Shown: positions 37,678-52,314 of the stretch, in pieces
Layout: each line of letters begins with the position of its first letter
Position numbering within the stretch: position 1 is the first letter of the stretch
Origin: Litchfieldella anticariensis FP35 = DSM 16096
GTDB taxonomy: Bacteria > Pseudomonadota > Gammaproteobacteria > Pseudomonadales > Halomonadaceae
DNA length: 56,165 nt
Assembly: GCF_000409775.1 (NCBI RefSeq)
Contig: NZ_KE332392.1
Coordinates: 558,224 to 614,388 of the forward strand
Direction: 5' to 3'
Program-made: the position numbers and the translations under genes
The notes under the pieces: generated by a model
What the model saw: only the letters and a program-made list of their open reading frames with translations
Database searches by the model: none
Told to the model about the DNA's origin: nothing

Positions 37678-38262
37678 ATGTCCGTGCTGATGCTGGATAA
37701 TTACGACAGTTTTACCTACAACCTGGTGCAATATTTGGCCGAGTTGGGTGCCAAGGTCGAGACATACCGCAACGACACCATCGACATCGAGTTCATCGAG
37801 GCCATGGCGCCAAGCCACATCGTCATTTCTCCCGGGCCTTGCACTCCCAACGAGGCCGGGATCTCCATGGAAGTGATTCGTCACTTTGCCGGGAAGCTAC
37901 CTATCCTTGGCGTGTGTCTGGGGCACCAGGCCATTGGCCAGGTGTATGGCGGTGACGTTGTGCGGGCCCCTCAGGTCATGCACGGCAAGACCTCGAAGGT
38001 ACATCATCATGATACCGGTGTATTCAGGGGGCTCGAGAATCCGTTGGAAGTGACGCGCTATCACTCATTGATCGTGGCGGCCGACAGCCTTCCTGAATGC
38101 CTGGAAGTCACCGCCTGGGTGGACGATGATGATGTCACGCCTGGCGTGATCATGGGGTTGAGACACAAGACCCTCGATATCGAGGGAGTGCAGTTCCATC
38201 CGGAATCGATCTTGACCCGCCAGGGGCATGAGTTGTTGGCCAATTTCCTCGAACGCACTTAA
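37678..38262 (+). CDS. trpG: Anthranilate synthase component II (glutamine amidotransferase)
   Basis: 194 residues of the class I amidotransferase type: [13 protein letters not shown] opening, [12 protein letters not shown], the nucleophilic Cys in [15 protein letters not shown] and the His-Glu pair in GVQFHPESI. It hydrolyses glutamine and gives ammonia to TrpE, and may also serve PabB (pabB lies at 50 kb and no pabA is seen). ATG 37678 has GGAGA upstream. Confidence 0.95.
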   Translation: MSVLMLDNYDSFTYNLVQYLAELGAKVETYRNDTIDIEFIEAMAPSHIVISPGPCTPNEAGISMEVIRHFAGKLPILGVCLGHQAIGQVYGGDVVRAPQVMHGKTSKVHHHDTGVFRGLENPLEVTRYHSLIVAADSLPECLEVTAWVDDDDVTPGVIMGLRHKTLDIEGVQFHPESILTRQGHELLANFLERT

Positions 38263-38298
38263 CCGCCACCGGCGCGACTGGAACGGAGACCCATTATT

Positions 38299-39321
38299 AT
38301 GCTGATGCGAGAGGCCATTGCGGCCGTAATGCGTGGCCAGAGCCTGAGTTTCGATCAAACTCATGCTGTAATGCGTACGATCATGACCGGCGAGGCCACC
38401 GACGCTCAGATCGGTGGCTTTCTGATTGGCCTGGCGATGAAAGGGGAAAGCGCCGAGGAGATCAGTGCCGCGGCCCAGGTGATGCGTGAGTTGATGACGC
38501 CTGTCGAAGTGCACTGCGAGAACGTCGTCGATATTGTTGGCACCGGGGGTGACGGCGCGAATCTATTCAATGTTTCCACGGCATCGAGCTTCGTCGCCGC
38601 AGCGGGTGGTGCCCATGTTGCCAAGCACGGCAACCGGAGCGTGTCGTCGTCGTCCGGCAGTGCCGACCTGTTCGATGTGGCGGGAATCAAGATCGATATC
38701 GATGCCAATCAGGTGGCACGTTGTATCGATCAGGTTGGGGTGGGTTTCATGTTCGCACCCATGCATCATCAAGCAATGCGCCATGCTATCGGTCCTCGTC
38801 GCGAGATGGGGGTGCGCACCCTGTTCAATATCCTCGGTCCATTGACCAATCCAGCCGGTGCACCTAACCAGGTGCTGGGTGTTTATGAGGCGGCCTTGGT
38901 GCCGATGATGGCCGAGGTGCTTAGGCGTTTAGGTAGCCATCATGTGCTGGTGGTGCATGCCCAGGATGGTTTGGATGAAATTTCCTTGGCGGCCCCGACC
39001 AACGTTGCCGAACTCAAGGAGGGTGAGATTCTCGAGTACACCATCGCGCCCGAGGATTTTGGCATTGAGCGCCAGTCTCTGGATCCACTCAAGGTGGTGA
39101 CGGCCGAAGATAGCCTGCGGTTGGTCAAGGAGGCCTTGAGTGGTGATGGGGCGGCAGGAGATATCGTGGCCTTGAATGCCGGTGCGGCGTTGTATGTCTC
39201 GGGAGTGGCCGATACCCTTGCCGAGGGTGTGGTGATGGCCCAGGATGCCCAGGCGTCGCATCTGCCACTGGAAAAGATGAAGGAACTCGTGGACTTTACG
39301 CGCGTCTTTGCCGACGAATAG
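38299..39321 (+). CDS. trpD: Anthranilate phosphoribosyltransferase
   Basis: 340 residues. The PRPP-binding DIVGTGGDGANLFNVST, KHGNRSVSSSSGSADL and the GPRREMGVRTLFNILGPLTNP stretches are classic TrpD. It transfers phosphoribosyl to anthranilate. It follows trpG by 36 bases and precedes trpC, and trpD is separate rather than fused to trpG. Confidence 0.96.
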   Translation: MLMREAIAAVMRGQSLSFDQTHAVMRTIMTGEATDAQIGGFLIGLAMKGESAEEISAAAQVMRELMTPVEVHCENVVDIVGTGGDGANLFNVSTASSFVAAAGGAHVAKHGNRSVSSSSGSADLFDVAGIKIDIDANQVARCIDQVGVGFMFAPMHHQAMRHAIGPRREMGVRTLFNILGPLTNPAGAPNQVLGVYEAALVPMMAEVLRRLGSHHVLVVHAQDGLDEISLAAPTNVAELKEGEILEYTIAPEDFGIERQSLDPLKVVTAEDSLRLVKEALSGDGAAGDIVALNAGAALYVSGVADTLAEGVVMAQDAQASHLPLEKMKELVDFTRVFADE

Positions 39322-39385
39322 TCTTCTGCCGTGAACTGTCGGCGTCCTTCGATGTTACATGGTACGCCGAATCGGGAAACATGAT

Positions 39386-40195
39386 ATGAGCACTACATCG
39401 GTTGAATTGCCGACCATTCTGGCCAGGATCCTGGCTCGCAAGGAAGAGGAAGTAAGGGAGCGCAGCCAGGCGGTTCCCGAGCTTGAGCTGCTCGAGTTGG
39501 CTAGCCGCCAGAGCGCTCCGCGTGGTTTCGTTGCTGCACTCGACGACCGGATTCGCAAGGCCGAGCCGGCGGTGATTGCTGAGATCAAGAAGGCTTCTCC
39601 CTCCAAGGGCGTGATGCGCGAGGATTTTCGTCCTGCCGAGATCGCCGCGAGCTACCAGGTCGGCGGTGCCGCCTGCTTATCGGTACTTACCGATGCCGAC
39701 TTCTTCCAAGGGCATGAAGACTACTTGATCGCCGCGCGTGAAGCCTGCGTGCTGCCAGTGATTCGCAAGGACTTCATCACCCATGGCTATCAGATCAGCG
39801 AAGCACGTGCGATTGGTGCCGATTGCATCCTGTTGATCGTCGCTGCGCTCGACGATGCTCGTATGCGAGATCTCCACCAGCAAGCGGGGGAACTAGGCAT
39901 GGATGTGCTGGTGGAAGTCCATGATGCCCGGGAACTCGAGCGAGCGTTGGCACTCGAGTTGTCGCTGGTGGGCATCAACAATCGTGACCTGCATACCTTC
40001 GACACTCGGCTCGACACCACCTTCGAACTACTCGAGCGCATTCCCCAAGACGTGACGGTGATCACCGAGTCGGGCATCCATACTCGTAACGATGTCGCGC
40101 GCATGCGTGAGCATAATGTCCATGGCTTCCTGGTGGGCGAGGCCTTCATGCGAGAACCTGACCCGGGTCGAGCACTCAAGCGGCTATTCTTCTAG
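39386..40195 (+). CDS. trpC: Indole-3-glycerol phosphate synthase
   Basis: 269 residues, TIM-barrel, with the catalytic and substrate residues in [22 protein letters not shown] and [10 protein letters not shown], and TESGI near the C terminus. It closes the indole ring in tryptophan synthesis and is not fused to a TrpF domain. ATG 39386 is preferred; ATG 39359 is in frame upstream. The ribosome site is weak (GGGAAA). Confidence 0.95.
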   Translation: MSTTSVELPTILARILARKEEEVRERSQAVPELELLELASRQSAPRGFVAALDDRIRKAEPAVIAEIKKASPSKGVMREDFRPAEIAASYQVGGAACLSVLTDADFFQGHEDYLIAAREACVLPVIRKDFITHGYQISEARAIGADCILLIVAALDDARMRDLHQQAGELGMDVLVEVHDARELERALALELSLVGINNRDLHTFDTRLDTTFELLERIPQDVTVITESGIHTRNDVARMREHNVHGFLVGEAFMREPDPGRALKRLFF

Positions 40196-40236
40196 GCAAT
40201 TTTCAGACAATGCCTAAGTCGCCTCCGCCATGAACG

Positions 40237-40264
40237 AGACGGGCAGCCAAGCGGCTGCCCGTCT
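40237..40264. terminator. Bidirectional terminator between trpC and DUF2905 gene
   Basis: Twelve-base perfect arms AGACGGGCAGCC and GGCTGCCCGTCT with loop AAGC, 41 bases after trpC. It faces the convergent small gene. Confidence 0.7.
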
Positions 40265-40280
40265 TGCATTCAGGGCTTCC

Positions 40281-40481
40281 TTAGCGGTTGATTATCCACA
40301 GTGCTATGGAGATCACCACGCTGAGCAGGATCATGGTGGTGATGGGGAAATAGAAGGAAAAATTCTCACGGCGAATGGCGATGTCGCCTGGTAGCTGGCC
40401 GAAAGGGAGTTTGCTGATCCAGGGCCAGAGTAGGCCGATGACGACGATCGTCAGGCCGATCAGTATCAAGGTACGTGACAT
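40281..40481 (-). CDS. DUF2905 small membrane protein
   Basis: 66 residues with two transmembrane helices and the typical centre KLPFGQLPGDIAIRRENF of DUF2905 proteins. The function is unknown; it should sit in the inner membrane. It lies between the trpC terminator and the large dehydrogenase gene, about 65 bases from each. Confidence 0.85.
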   Translation of the reverse strand: MSRTLILIGLTIVVIGLLWPWISKLPFGQLPGDIAIRRENFSFYFPITTMILLSVVISIALWIINR

Positions 40482-40546
40482 CGTTGCCTCCCGTGAGTGA
40501 CAACGGCCGACATCCGCCTAGGGATGTCGGCAATCCAGATAATGCA

Positions 40547-45252
<4,706 letters not shown>

Positions 45253-45308
45253 GCTACGGGCTACGGGCTACGGGCTACGGGCTACGGGCTACGGGCTACG
45301 GGCTACGA
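45253..45308. repeat. Heptamer tandem repeat (GCTACGG)
   Basis: Seven perfect copies of GCTACGG and one GCTACGA, starting the base after the serS stop codon and ending 43 bases before the SIMPL gene stop. The following bases (GGCTCGTGGCTCGCAGCC) look like a decayed relative. It can slip in length; the unit is not three bases, so a shift would matter only if translated. Confidence 0.9.
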
Positions 45309-45351
45309 GCGGTTGTTATTGGCTCGTGGCTCGCAGCCCGGTGCTCGATGC

Positions 45352-46128
45352 TTAGTTTTCGATTTCCCAACTGACCTCGACGCCGGCATCGATGCTGATC
45401 TTACCGGGTCGATACTCGGGGGCAGCGCCTTGGCTCTCCATGGCATCGGCGCGCATTGCCATCATACGTGGTGCGAAGATGGGGGCCTGGCTCTCGCGCA
45501 CGTGAACGATTTTTCCTAGCGAGATACCCAGCGTCTCGGCCATCAATTCAGCCTTGTGGCGTGCCTTCTCAAGAGCTTGGGTGAGAGCTCGGTCGGTGGC
45601 CGCGTCGCGATCAGAAAGGTCATATTCCACGCCGTCGAGGGCATTGACGCCCGCTTGCGTCAAGGCGTCGAGAATGGTGGGGAGCTGCTCGATATCCTTG
45701 ATGGTAAGCGTGATAGGACGTTCGAGCTGGGTGCGCACCAGTTGGTCCCGCTCGTCATTGCCATGACGCGGTCCCGGGATATATTCGGGCCTGACATTCA
45801 AGGAACCAGCGCGGATCGACTCGCTCTCCAGCCCGGCTTGTTTCAGCGTGCGGATCAGATCACCGGTGCGTTCCTCCAAGCGATCTCGAGCTTCGCGCAA
45901 GGCTTCAGGATCGCTTTGGGTGTCTTCACGTATCGCTATGGCAGGGGTTCGTTCCCAGAGACGAGCATTGAGAGTGGCGCGGTCTGGTACCACGTCGAGG
46001 GTGGTTTGTGCTTGGACGTGTAGTCGCGAATCCCGTGATTCGTCATCTTGCGCTTGCGCGCCTGTCGCCATAAGGACACCGAGTAGCAGAGTGCCAAGGA
46101 TCAGGGAAAGATTGCGTGAATGGGTCAT
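45352..46128 (-). CDS. SIMPL domain-containing protein (exported)
   Basis: 258 residues. A signal peptide (LSLILGTLLLGVLMATGAQAQ) is followed by one SIMPL (DUF541) domain: LHVQAQTTLDVVPDRATL at the start and KISIDAGVEVSWEI at the end. These proteins are periplasmic or outer-membrane linked; the E. coli relative YggE affects oxidative stress. GGAGG supports the ATG at 46128. It is convergent with serS and divergent from the permease gene. Confidence 0.85.
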   Translation of the reverse strand: MTHSRNLSLILGTLLLGVLMATGAQAQDDESRDSRLHVQAQTTLDVVPDRATLNARLWERTPAIAIREDTQSDPEALREARDRLEERTGDLIRTLKQAGLESESIRAGSLNVRPEYIPGPRHGNDERDQLVRTQLERPITLTIKDIEQLPTILDALTQAGVNALDGVEYDLSDRDAATDRALTQALEKARHKAELMAETLGISLGKIVHVRESQAPIFAPRMMAMRADAMESQGAAPEYRPGKISIDAGVEVSWEIEN

Positions 46129-46328
46129 GATGCCTCCATGCCGAATATAGGTAAGGGCGCATCGACGCGCCAGCGCTGACTTCGAGTCAAGCACCTGAGA
46201 ACGGTTCCCATGATATCCTCAGCAATATCACTTTTCCCTAATTGCTGCACGAATGGTCGCGAGTGTGTTTGTCCGATGGCTCAGTGGCGGCCATCATAAG
46301 GAAGGGCTCAATCGGCCAGGATGGCGAT

Positions 46329-47402
46329 ATGCACAACGAAAAAGACAATATTCGACACAACCTTCCTCTTAACCTGATGCTGGCGCTGGCGGCATTGGTT
46401 GTGATCGTCGCTGGGATGAAGTCGGGGGCCGACCTGCTGGTGCCGTTGTTATTGTCGCTGTTCATTGCGGTGGTATGTACGGCTCCGGTGCACTTTCTGC
46501 AGCGTCTGGGGCTCGGTCCTCGCGTGGCTGTTTGGATCACGCTATTAGTGATCGGCGCTTTTCTGATGCTGCTGGTCCTGTTGCTGGTCAATAGCTTCAG
46601 TACCTTTGTCGATGCGTTGCCAAAACTGGAGGAGCAGCTTCGGGAGTATTATCTGAATCTGCTCAACTGGCTGGCAGCGAAGGGGATGTCAATTCAGCCT
46701 GAGCAATTCACCCAGTGGCTGGACCCTACCACCGCCACCAAGTTTGCACCACAGTTTCTCGGTGAGTTGGGAAACTTGCTGATGCAGAGCGTGATTGTGG
46801 CGTTACTGGTGATCTTCATGCTGTTTGAAACGCTGAATTTTCGCAGCAAGATTTCCCAGGCGCTTCGTGATCCCGACCCCAGTTTGCAGCGATTCAAAGA
46901 GTTCAGTCTGACACTCAAGCGTTACCTGGCGGTCAAAACCCTCATCAGCTTGAGTACCGGAATACTAGTATGGGTAGCCTGCGTGCTGGTGGGTGTGGAC
47001 TTTCCTTTACTCTGGGCGACACTGGCCTTTGCCCTTAACTACATCCCCAATATCGGCTCAGTACTCGCAGCAATACCCCCCGTATTGCTGTTACTCGTAT
47101 CGCCGGAAGGCGGCTTGTTGAAGGCGACCGTTCTGACGGGAGCTTATCTGGGTATCAATCTGGTCCTGGGGAACCTGATCGAGCCACGAGTGATGGGACG
47201 AGCCCTGGGGCTTTCGGCTTTCGTTGCCTTCCTGTCGCTGGTGGTGTGGGGGTGGATCCTGGGTACGGTGGGCATGTTGCTTTCCGTCCTGTTGACCATG
47301 ACCCTCAAGATAGCCCTAGATAGCCACCCGGATACACGTTGGCTTGCGCGCCTGTTGGGGCCCGGTGATCAAAGGCGAGATGGACGCGAGAAGGACGCCT
47401 GA
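46329..47402 (+). CDS. AI-2E family transporter (PerM-like)
   Basis: 357 residues, about eight transmembrane helices, with the family pattern KRYLAVKTLISLSTGILVW and LNYIPNIGSVLAAIPP. Members include AI-2 exporters, Na+(Li+)/H+ antiporters of halophiles and permeases of unknown cargo, so the substrate is open; sodium extrusion is an interesting option for a salt-adapted cell. ATG 46329 follows AGGA; the C-terminal tail is charged (DGREKDA). Confidence 0.86.
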   Translation: MHNEKDNIRHNLPLNLMLALAALVVIVAGMKSGADLLVPLLLSLFIAVVCTAPVHFLQRLGLGPRVAVWITLLVIGAFLMLLVLLLVNSFSTFVDALPKLEEQLREYYLNLLNWLAAKGMSIQPEQFTQWLDPTTATKFAPQFLGELGNLLMQSVIVALLVIFMLFETLNFRSKISQALRDPDPSLQRFKEFSLTLKRYLAVKTLISLSTGILVWVACVLVGVDFPLLWATLAFALNYIPNIGSVLAAIPPVLLLLVSPEGGLLKATVLTGAYLGINLVLGNLIEPRVMGRALGLSAFVAFLSLVVWGWILGTVGMLLSVLLTMTLKIALDSHPDTRWLARLLGPGDQRRDGREKDA

Positions 47403-47423
47403 GCTCATTTGACCCAGAAACGA

Positions 47424-47451
47424 CATCGCCCCGGCCTAAACCGGGGCGATG
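47424..47451. terminator. Hairpin between the permease gene and trxA
   Basis: Eleven-base perfect arms CATCGCCCCGG and CCGGGGCGATG with a six-base loop, between convergent genes. No long T-run on either strand. Confidence 0.6.
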
Positions 47452-47486
47452 AAAGAGAGTTAGCCTGGAGAAGCTAGGTTCTGGTA

Positions 47487-47810
47487 TCAGGCGTTCTGTT
47501 CGATGAACTGCGCCAGTTGCGATTTGGACTGCGCTCCTACCAGTGAGGCAACTTTGGCGCCAGACTTGAACAGCATGACGGTCGGAACGCCTCGCACGCC
47601 ATGTTCTGCGGCGATTTCCGGAGCATCATCAACGTTCACACTAACGATCTTGAGGCTATCTGCGCGTTCCTCGGCGACTTCATCCACCACCGGTGCCATC
47701 ATCTTGCAGGGGCCGCACCAAGGCGCCCAGAACTTCAGCAGAACCGGCTTGTCGGCCTTGAGTACTTCCTGCTCGAAGTTGGCGGTAGTGACATCGACGT
47801 TGTTGGCCAT
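47487..47810 (-). CDS. trxA: Thioredoxin 1
   Basis: 107 residues with the redox motif WAPWCGPCKMMAP and the cis-Pro loop RGVPTVMLF. It reduces protein disulfides and provides electrons to PAPS reductase, whose gene (cysH) lies 1.4 kb away. ATG 47810 has GGAGA upstream; an ATG four codons earlier is less likely. It lies divergent from cysB. Confidence 0.94.
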   Translation of the reverse strand: MANNVDVTTANFEQEVLKADKPVLLKFWAPWCGPCKMMAPVVDEVAEERADSLKIVSVNVDDAPEIAAEHGVRGVPTVMLFKSGAKVASLVGAQSKSQLAQFIEQNA

Positions 47811-49097
<1,287 letters not shown>

Positions 49098-49123
49098 CAT
49101 TTCCTGTCATTGGACAACCGAAT

Positions 49124-49163
49124 ACGCCAAGGCCCGCCAGATTTTGCTGGCGGGCCTTGGCGT
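49124..49163. terminator. Bidirectional terminator between cysB and cysH
   Basis: Seventeen-base perfect arms (ACGCCAAGGCCCGCCAG and its complement) with loop ATTTTG. It ends 16 bases before the cysH stop and serves both convergent genes. Confidence 0.78.
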
Positions 49164-49178
49164 TACTGGCAGAGATGA

Positions 49179-49799
49179 TCAGTGCTGCAGATGCAGCCCA
49201 CATTCGCGTTTCTCTTCCACCTTGGTGGGGTCGAAGTAGTCGAAGTTGTTGGGTAGATCATGTTGCAGAAGATAATGGTACATGTCTTTAGCACTCCAGT
49301 GCAGTACTGGGGCGACCTTGATTAACCCGTCGGCATTGATGGAGACCGGCTGCATCTGAGAGCGCTCAATGGTGTCCTCGGCTCGCAAGGCGGTTAGCCA
49401 TACTTCGGGTGCCATTTCGCGCAGGGCGCGTTGGAATGGCTCCAGCTTGACTTCACGAGTAAAAGCAGCGTGACGAGGATCGTCGATATCGGGTAGCGGA
49501 CCTTCCACCGCTTCGCGATGAGCACGGGAGCGTTGCGGATGGTAGGTGATCAGGTTCAGATCGAGACGCTTGACGATCTCGTCGACAAAGCGGTAAGTCG
49601 CTTCGGTGTTGTAGCCGGAGTCCATCCAGACAATGGGAATGTTCGGCTGCTCTCGCGTGACCATGTGCAGTATTACTGCTTCAAAGGGGCGAAAGTTGGT
49701 AGTGCAGATGGCGCGCTTGCCGAGCCCCAATGCCCAGCGGGTCAAGGCTTCCGGGTCACGACCGAGTTGTTGGTTGATGACGTCGATATCCAGATTCAT
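49179..49799 (-). CDS. cysH: Phosphoadenylyl-sulfate (PAPS) reductase
   Basis: 206 residues. The substrate-binding and catalytic stretches AICTTNFRPFEAVILHMV, VWMDSGYNTEATYRF and the C-terminal EKRECGLH with the catalytic Cys are present. The paired-Cys iron-sulfur motif of APS reductases (CCxxRK) is absent, so the enzyme should use PAPS and thioredoxin. It makes sulfite for cysteine synthesis. AAGGAG supports ATG 49799. A cluster of GGTTCT/AGAACC half-sites lies upstream. Confidence 0.92.
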   Translation of the reverse strand: MNLDIDVINQQLGRDPEALTRWALGLGKRAICTTNFRPFEAVILHMVTREQPNIPIVWMDSGYNTEATYRFVDEIVKRLDLNLITYHPQRSRAHREAVEGPLPDIDDPRHAAFTREVKLEPFQRALREMAPEVWLTALRAEDTIERSQMQPVSINADGLIKVAPVLHWSAKDMYHYLLQHDLPNNFDYFDPTKVEEKRECGLHLQH

Positions 49800-49867
49800 G
49801 AAACGCTCCTTCCCCAAATGATGCCGATACCCTAGCAAAGCTACCCCTTATCGCCCCAATATCTATT

Positions 49868-49919
49868 GGTTCGGTTCTTATATAGCTATTTGATAGAACC
49901 TCTTCTTCTGCTTAGAACC
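49868..49919. promoter_or_regulatory. Clustered GGTTCT/AGAACC half-sites upstream of cysH
   Basis: GGTTC (49868-49872), GGTTCT (49873-49878), AGAACC (49895-49900) and AGAACC (49914-49919) flank an AT-rich centre with TATATAGCTAT. On the minus strand the centre reads like a -10 area. It could be a CysB-dependent control region for cysH, or a loose terminator of the convergent end of pabB. Confidence 0.35.
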
Positions 49920-49943
49920 ATAGGTGCTAGCAAGCCATGCCAC

Positions 49944-51317
49944 TCAAAGCAGCCTGGAAATCTTGGCATTGGTTCCCAAGGCGTTTAGGAGGTGGCGTAT
50001 CTTGGCTAGCGTCTCGCGATATTCAGCTTCTTCCTCGGAGTCGGCCACCAAGCCGCCACCTCCCCAGATATGCAACTTGCCGGCTTCAGCAACAGCAGTA
50101 CGAATGGCGATTGAGGTATCCATGTGACCACGTTGGTCGATATAACCGAGACTACCGCAATAGACACTGCGCTGGCTGGGTTCGAGCTCATCGATGATTT
50201 GCATGGCACGAACCTTGGGGGCGCCGGTAATCGAGCCTCCTGGAAAGGCCGCAGCCAAAAGGTCGAGGGGGGTTCGCTGACTTGCCAGTGTACCGCTGAC
50301 GATGCTGACCAAATGATGGACGTTGGCATAGCTTTCGAGGCCGCACAGTTGCGGCACCTTGACACTGCCAGGTTGGCACACTCGCCCCAGATCGTTGCGT
50401 AGCAAGTCGACGATCATTACGTTCTCGGCTCGATCCTTGGCACTATTCTGTAGTTCTTCGGCCAGTTGACGATCTGCATCCGGAGTATGGCCGCGTGGTC
50501 GAGTCCCTTTGATAGGCCGGGCTTCCACACAGCCCTGATGTGCCTGTAGGAAGCGTTCCGGTGATAGTGACAGAACGCCCTTGTCCCCCCAGGCCAGATA
50601 TCCGGAGAAAGGGGTTGGGGTTGCCTGGCGCAGGCGCAGATAAGCTTGCCATAGATCGCCTTCGTAGCAAGCGCTGAAGCGTTGGGCCAGGTTGATCTGA
50701 TAGCAATCACCAGCGTGGATATAACGCTGAACAGCGCGAAAGCGTTCACCATAGCCGCTGCGGTCGAGTTCGGCTTCAAAGGGGGTCGTGATTCTGAATG
50801 GGCGGGAAGAAGGGGGTGACCCCGACAACCAGCCAAGCACTTGCTCGCGGCGTGAAGCGGTTGCCACCAAAAAGGTCTGCTGTCGATCATGATCCTGAAT
50901 CACTGCCCAGTCGTAGAGGCCGACACGACTCCAAGGGAGATGTACGGCTGGCTTGGCCCGACCATCCACATGCTCGAGCCGTTGTGCCAAATCGTAGCTC
51001 CAGTATCCAATCAAGCCACCCAGAAAGGGAAGCTCGCAATCTGCCGGTGGTTCGACATCAAGGCTGTCGAGCAGGGCCTGCTGCGCAGCGAAGGGATAAG
51101 CCGGCAAGCGGATATTGGCATCATAGTGGAGTTGGCCTTCAGCATCGACTTCCAGTAGGCCTACCGGGTCGCAACTGAGAATGTCATAGCGCCCTCCCGG
51201 ACCATGGGGTTGTCCGCTATCGAGCAGGACCGCTCCGCGACGCTTTCGCAGCCTCGTGAAATAGTCCAGAGGATCGGCCTGATAAGGTAGGGGAGTGATT
51301 TCTAGTCGTAATGTCAT
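49944..51317 (-). CDS. pabB: Aminodeoxychorismate synthase component I
   Basis: 457 residues. The chorismate-binding domain carries PIKGTRPRG, with the Lys that forms a covalent intermediate in PabB (TrpE in this window has PIAGT), as well as IVDLLRNDLGR and GSITGAPKVRAM. It makes 4-amino-4-deoxychorismate for folate synthesis. No pabA is in the window, so TrpG or an outside gene gives ammonia. ATG 51317 is preferred with GGGA about ten bases upstream; longer in-frame starts reach into the prp promoter region. Confidence 0.92.
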   Translation of the reverse strand: MTLRLEITPLPYQADPLDYFTRLRKRRGAVLLDSGQPHGPGGRYDILSCDPVGLLEVDAEGQLHYDANIRLPAYPFAAQQALLDSLDVEPPADCELPFLGGLIGYWSYDLAQRLEHVDGRAKPAVHLPWSRVGLYDWAVIQDHDRQQTFLVATASRREQVLGWLSGSPPSSRPFRITTPFEAELDRSGYGERFRAVQRYIHAGDCYQINLAQRFSACYEGDLWQAYLRLRQATPTPFSGYLAWGDKGVLSLSPERFLQAHQGCVEARPIKGTRPRGHTPDADRQLAEELQNSAKDRAENVMIVDLLRNDLGRVCQPGSVKVPQLCGLESYANVHHLVSIVSGTLASQRTPLDLLAAAFPGGSITGAPKVRAMQIIDELEPSQRSVYCGSLGYIDQRGHMDTSIAIRTAVAEAGKLHIWGGGGLVADSEEEAEYRETLAKIRHLLNALGTNAKISRLL

Positions 51318-51511
51318 CTGGTGCGCTTCCCTCAACAAGCGGACCATTCTAGGCGTCATGCTGCCATTTGTCGCATTCTGCCATGATGTTGAGAGCGACG
51401 CCCGATCAACGCCTGTCGACCTTGAGACTATCGATTGATTGTTGACACATGCTTTTGACGCCATGCTGTCATCTACGCCAAAAGATGTAATCTGGTGAGG
51501 TATATGGCCGG

Positions 51512-51541
51512 TTGACGCCCTCTGGATGGATGGCCTAAAGT
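51512..51541 (+). promoter_or_regulatory. Promoter of the prp operon
   Basis: TTGACG at 51512-51517 and TAAAGT at 51536-51541 with an 18-base spacer. Transcription would start near 51548, just before the palindromic operator, which fits repression by its own regulator. Confidence 0.5.
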
Positions 51542-51555
51542 TTCTTTAATTTCAA

Positions 51556-51567
51556 ATTGTCGACAAT
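51556..51567. promoter_or_regulatory. Operator of the prp regulator
   Basis: Perfect 12-base palindrome ATTGTCGACAAT just downstream of the predicted transcription start and overlapping the first codons of the regulator gene. I recall a closely similar motif for GntR-type propionate regulators. A partial copy (CTGTCGACCT) lies at about 51413-51422. Confidence 0.7.
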
Positions 51568-52300
51568 GACCATGAACTCAGTAACCCCCGAACTAAGCGC
51601 CCCCGAAGTTCGTACTTTGGCCGAACGTGTCTTCAACCAACTGCAGAGCGCTATTGTCAGAGGCGAGTTGGCGCCGGGCAGCAAAATCACCGAGCCCGGA
51701 TTGTCGAAGGCCTATGGAATCTCGCGTGGACCACTGCGTGAAGCCATGCGACGTCTCGAAGCTCATCGCCTGATCGAGCGGGTTCCCCACGTGGGGGCTC
51801 GAGTGGTCAAACTGTCGATGAAGGAACTGCTCGAGTTGTTCGATGTGCGTGAGGCCTTGGAGAGCATGGCAGCTCGACTCGCAGCTGAACACATGTCGGC
51901 GGAAGAAATCGTTGGGCTACGCGAGGTGCTAGCCATTCACGAGCGCCAGGCTGATCTCAAACGCGGCGAAGCCTACTACCAGCGCGAAGGTGATCTCGAC
52001 TTCCATTTCCGGATCGTGCAGGGCAGCCACAATCGTATGCTGATGACGATTCTTTGCGACGACCTCTATTACTTGGTGCGCCTGTACCGTACTCAGTTCA
52101 GTGCTAGCGGAACCCGGCCCCAGCGAGCCTTTGTCGAACACCATAGGATTGTCGATGCCATCGAAGCAGGGGATGCCGAGCTTGCTGAATTATTGATGCG
52201 GCGTCACGTGAGCGCCTCCCGCGCCAATGTAGCCGACCGCTATGCCGCAGTATTGAAACAGGAAGCCGAGCAGGAAGCGTCGCCTTCCCCAGCCGAATAA
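51566..52300 (+). CDS. GntR-family (FCD) regulator of the methylcitrate operon
   Basis: 244 residues from ATG 51566; ATG 51572 and TTG 51557 are also in frame and none has a clear ribosome site. The winged helix has [31 protein letters not shown], shown by its core [11 protein letters not shown]; the FCD domain has the metal-type [16 protein letters not shown] stretch. It opens the operon with prpB, prpC and prpD and carries an operator in its own start region, so it is most likely a repressor that responds to a methylcitrate-pathway metabolite. It replaces the sigma-54 PrpR type seen in enteric bacteria. Confidence 0.9.
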   Translation: MTMNSVTPELSAPEVRTLAERVFNQLQSAIVRGELAPGSKITEPGLSKAYGISRGPLREAMRRLEAHRLIERVPHVGARVVKLSMKELLELFDVREALESMAARLAAEHMSAEEIVGLREVLAIHERQADLKRGEAYYQREGDLDFHFRIVQGSHNRMLMTILCDDLYYLVRLYRTQFSASGTRPQRAFVEHHRIVDAIEAGDAELAELLMRRHVSASRANVADRYAAVLKQEAEQEASPSPAE

Positions 52301-52314
52301 CCCAGGAGATCACC

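Noticed and set aside
45253-45308. Tandem repeat considered as a CRISPR array
   Set aside because: Units are seven bases with no spacers between them, and no cas gene is present.
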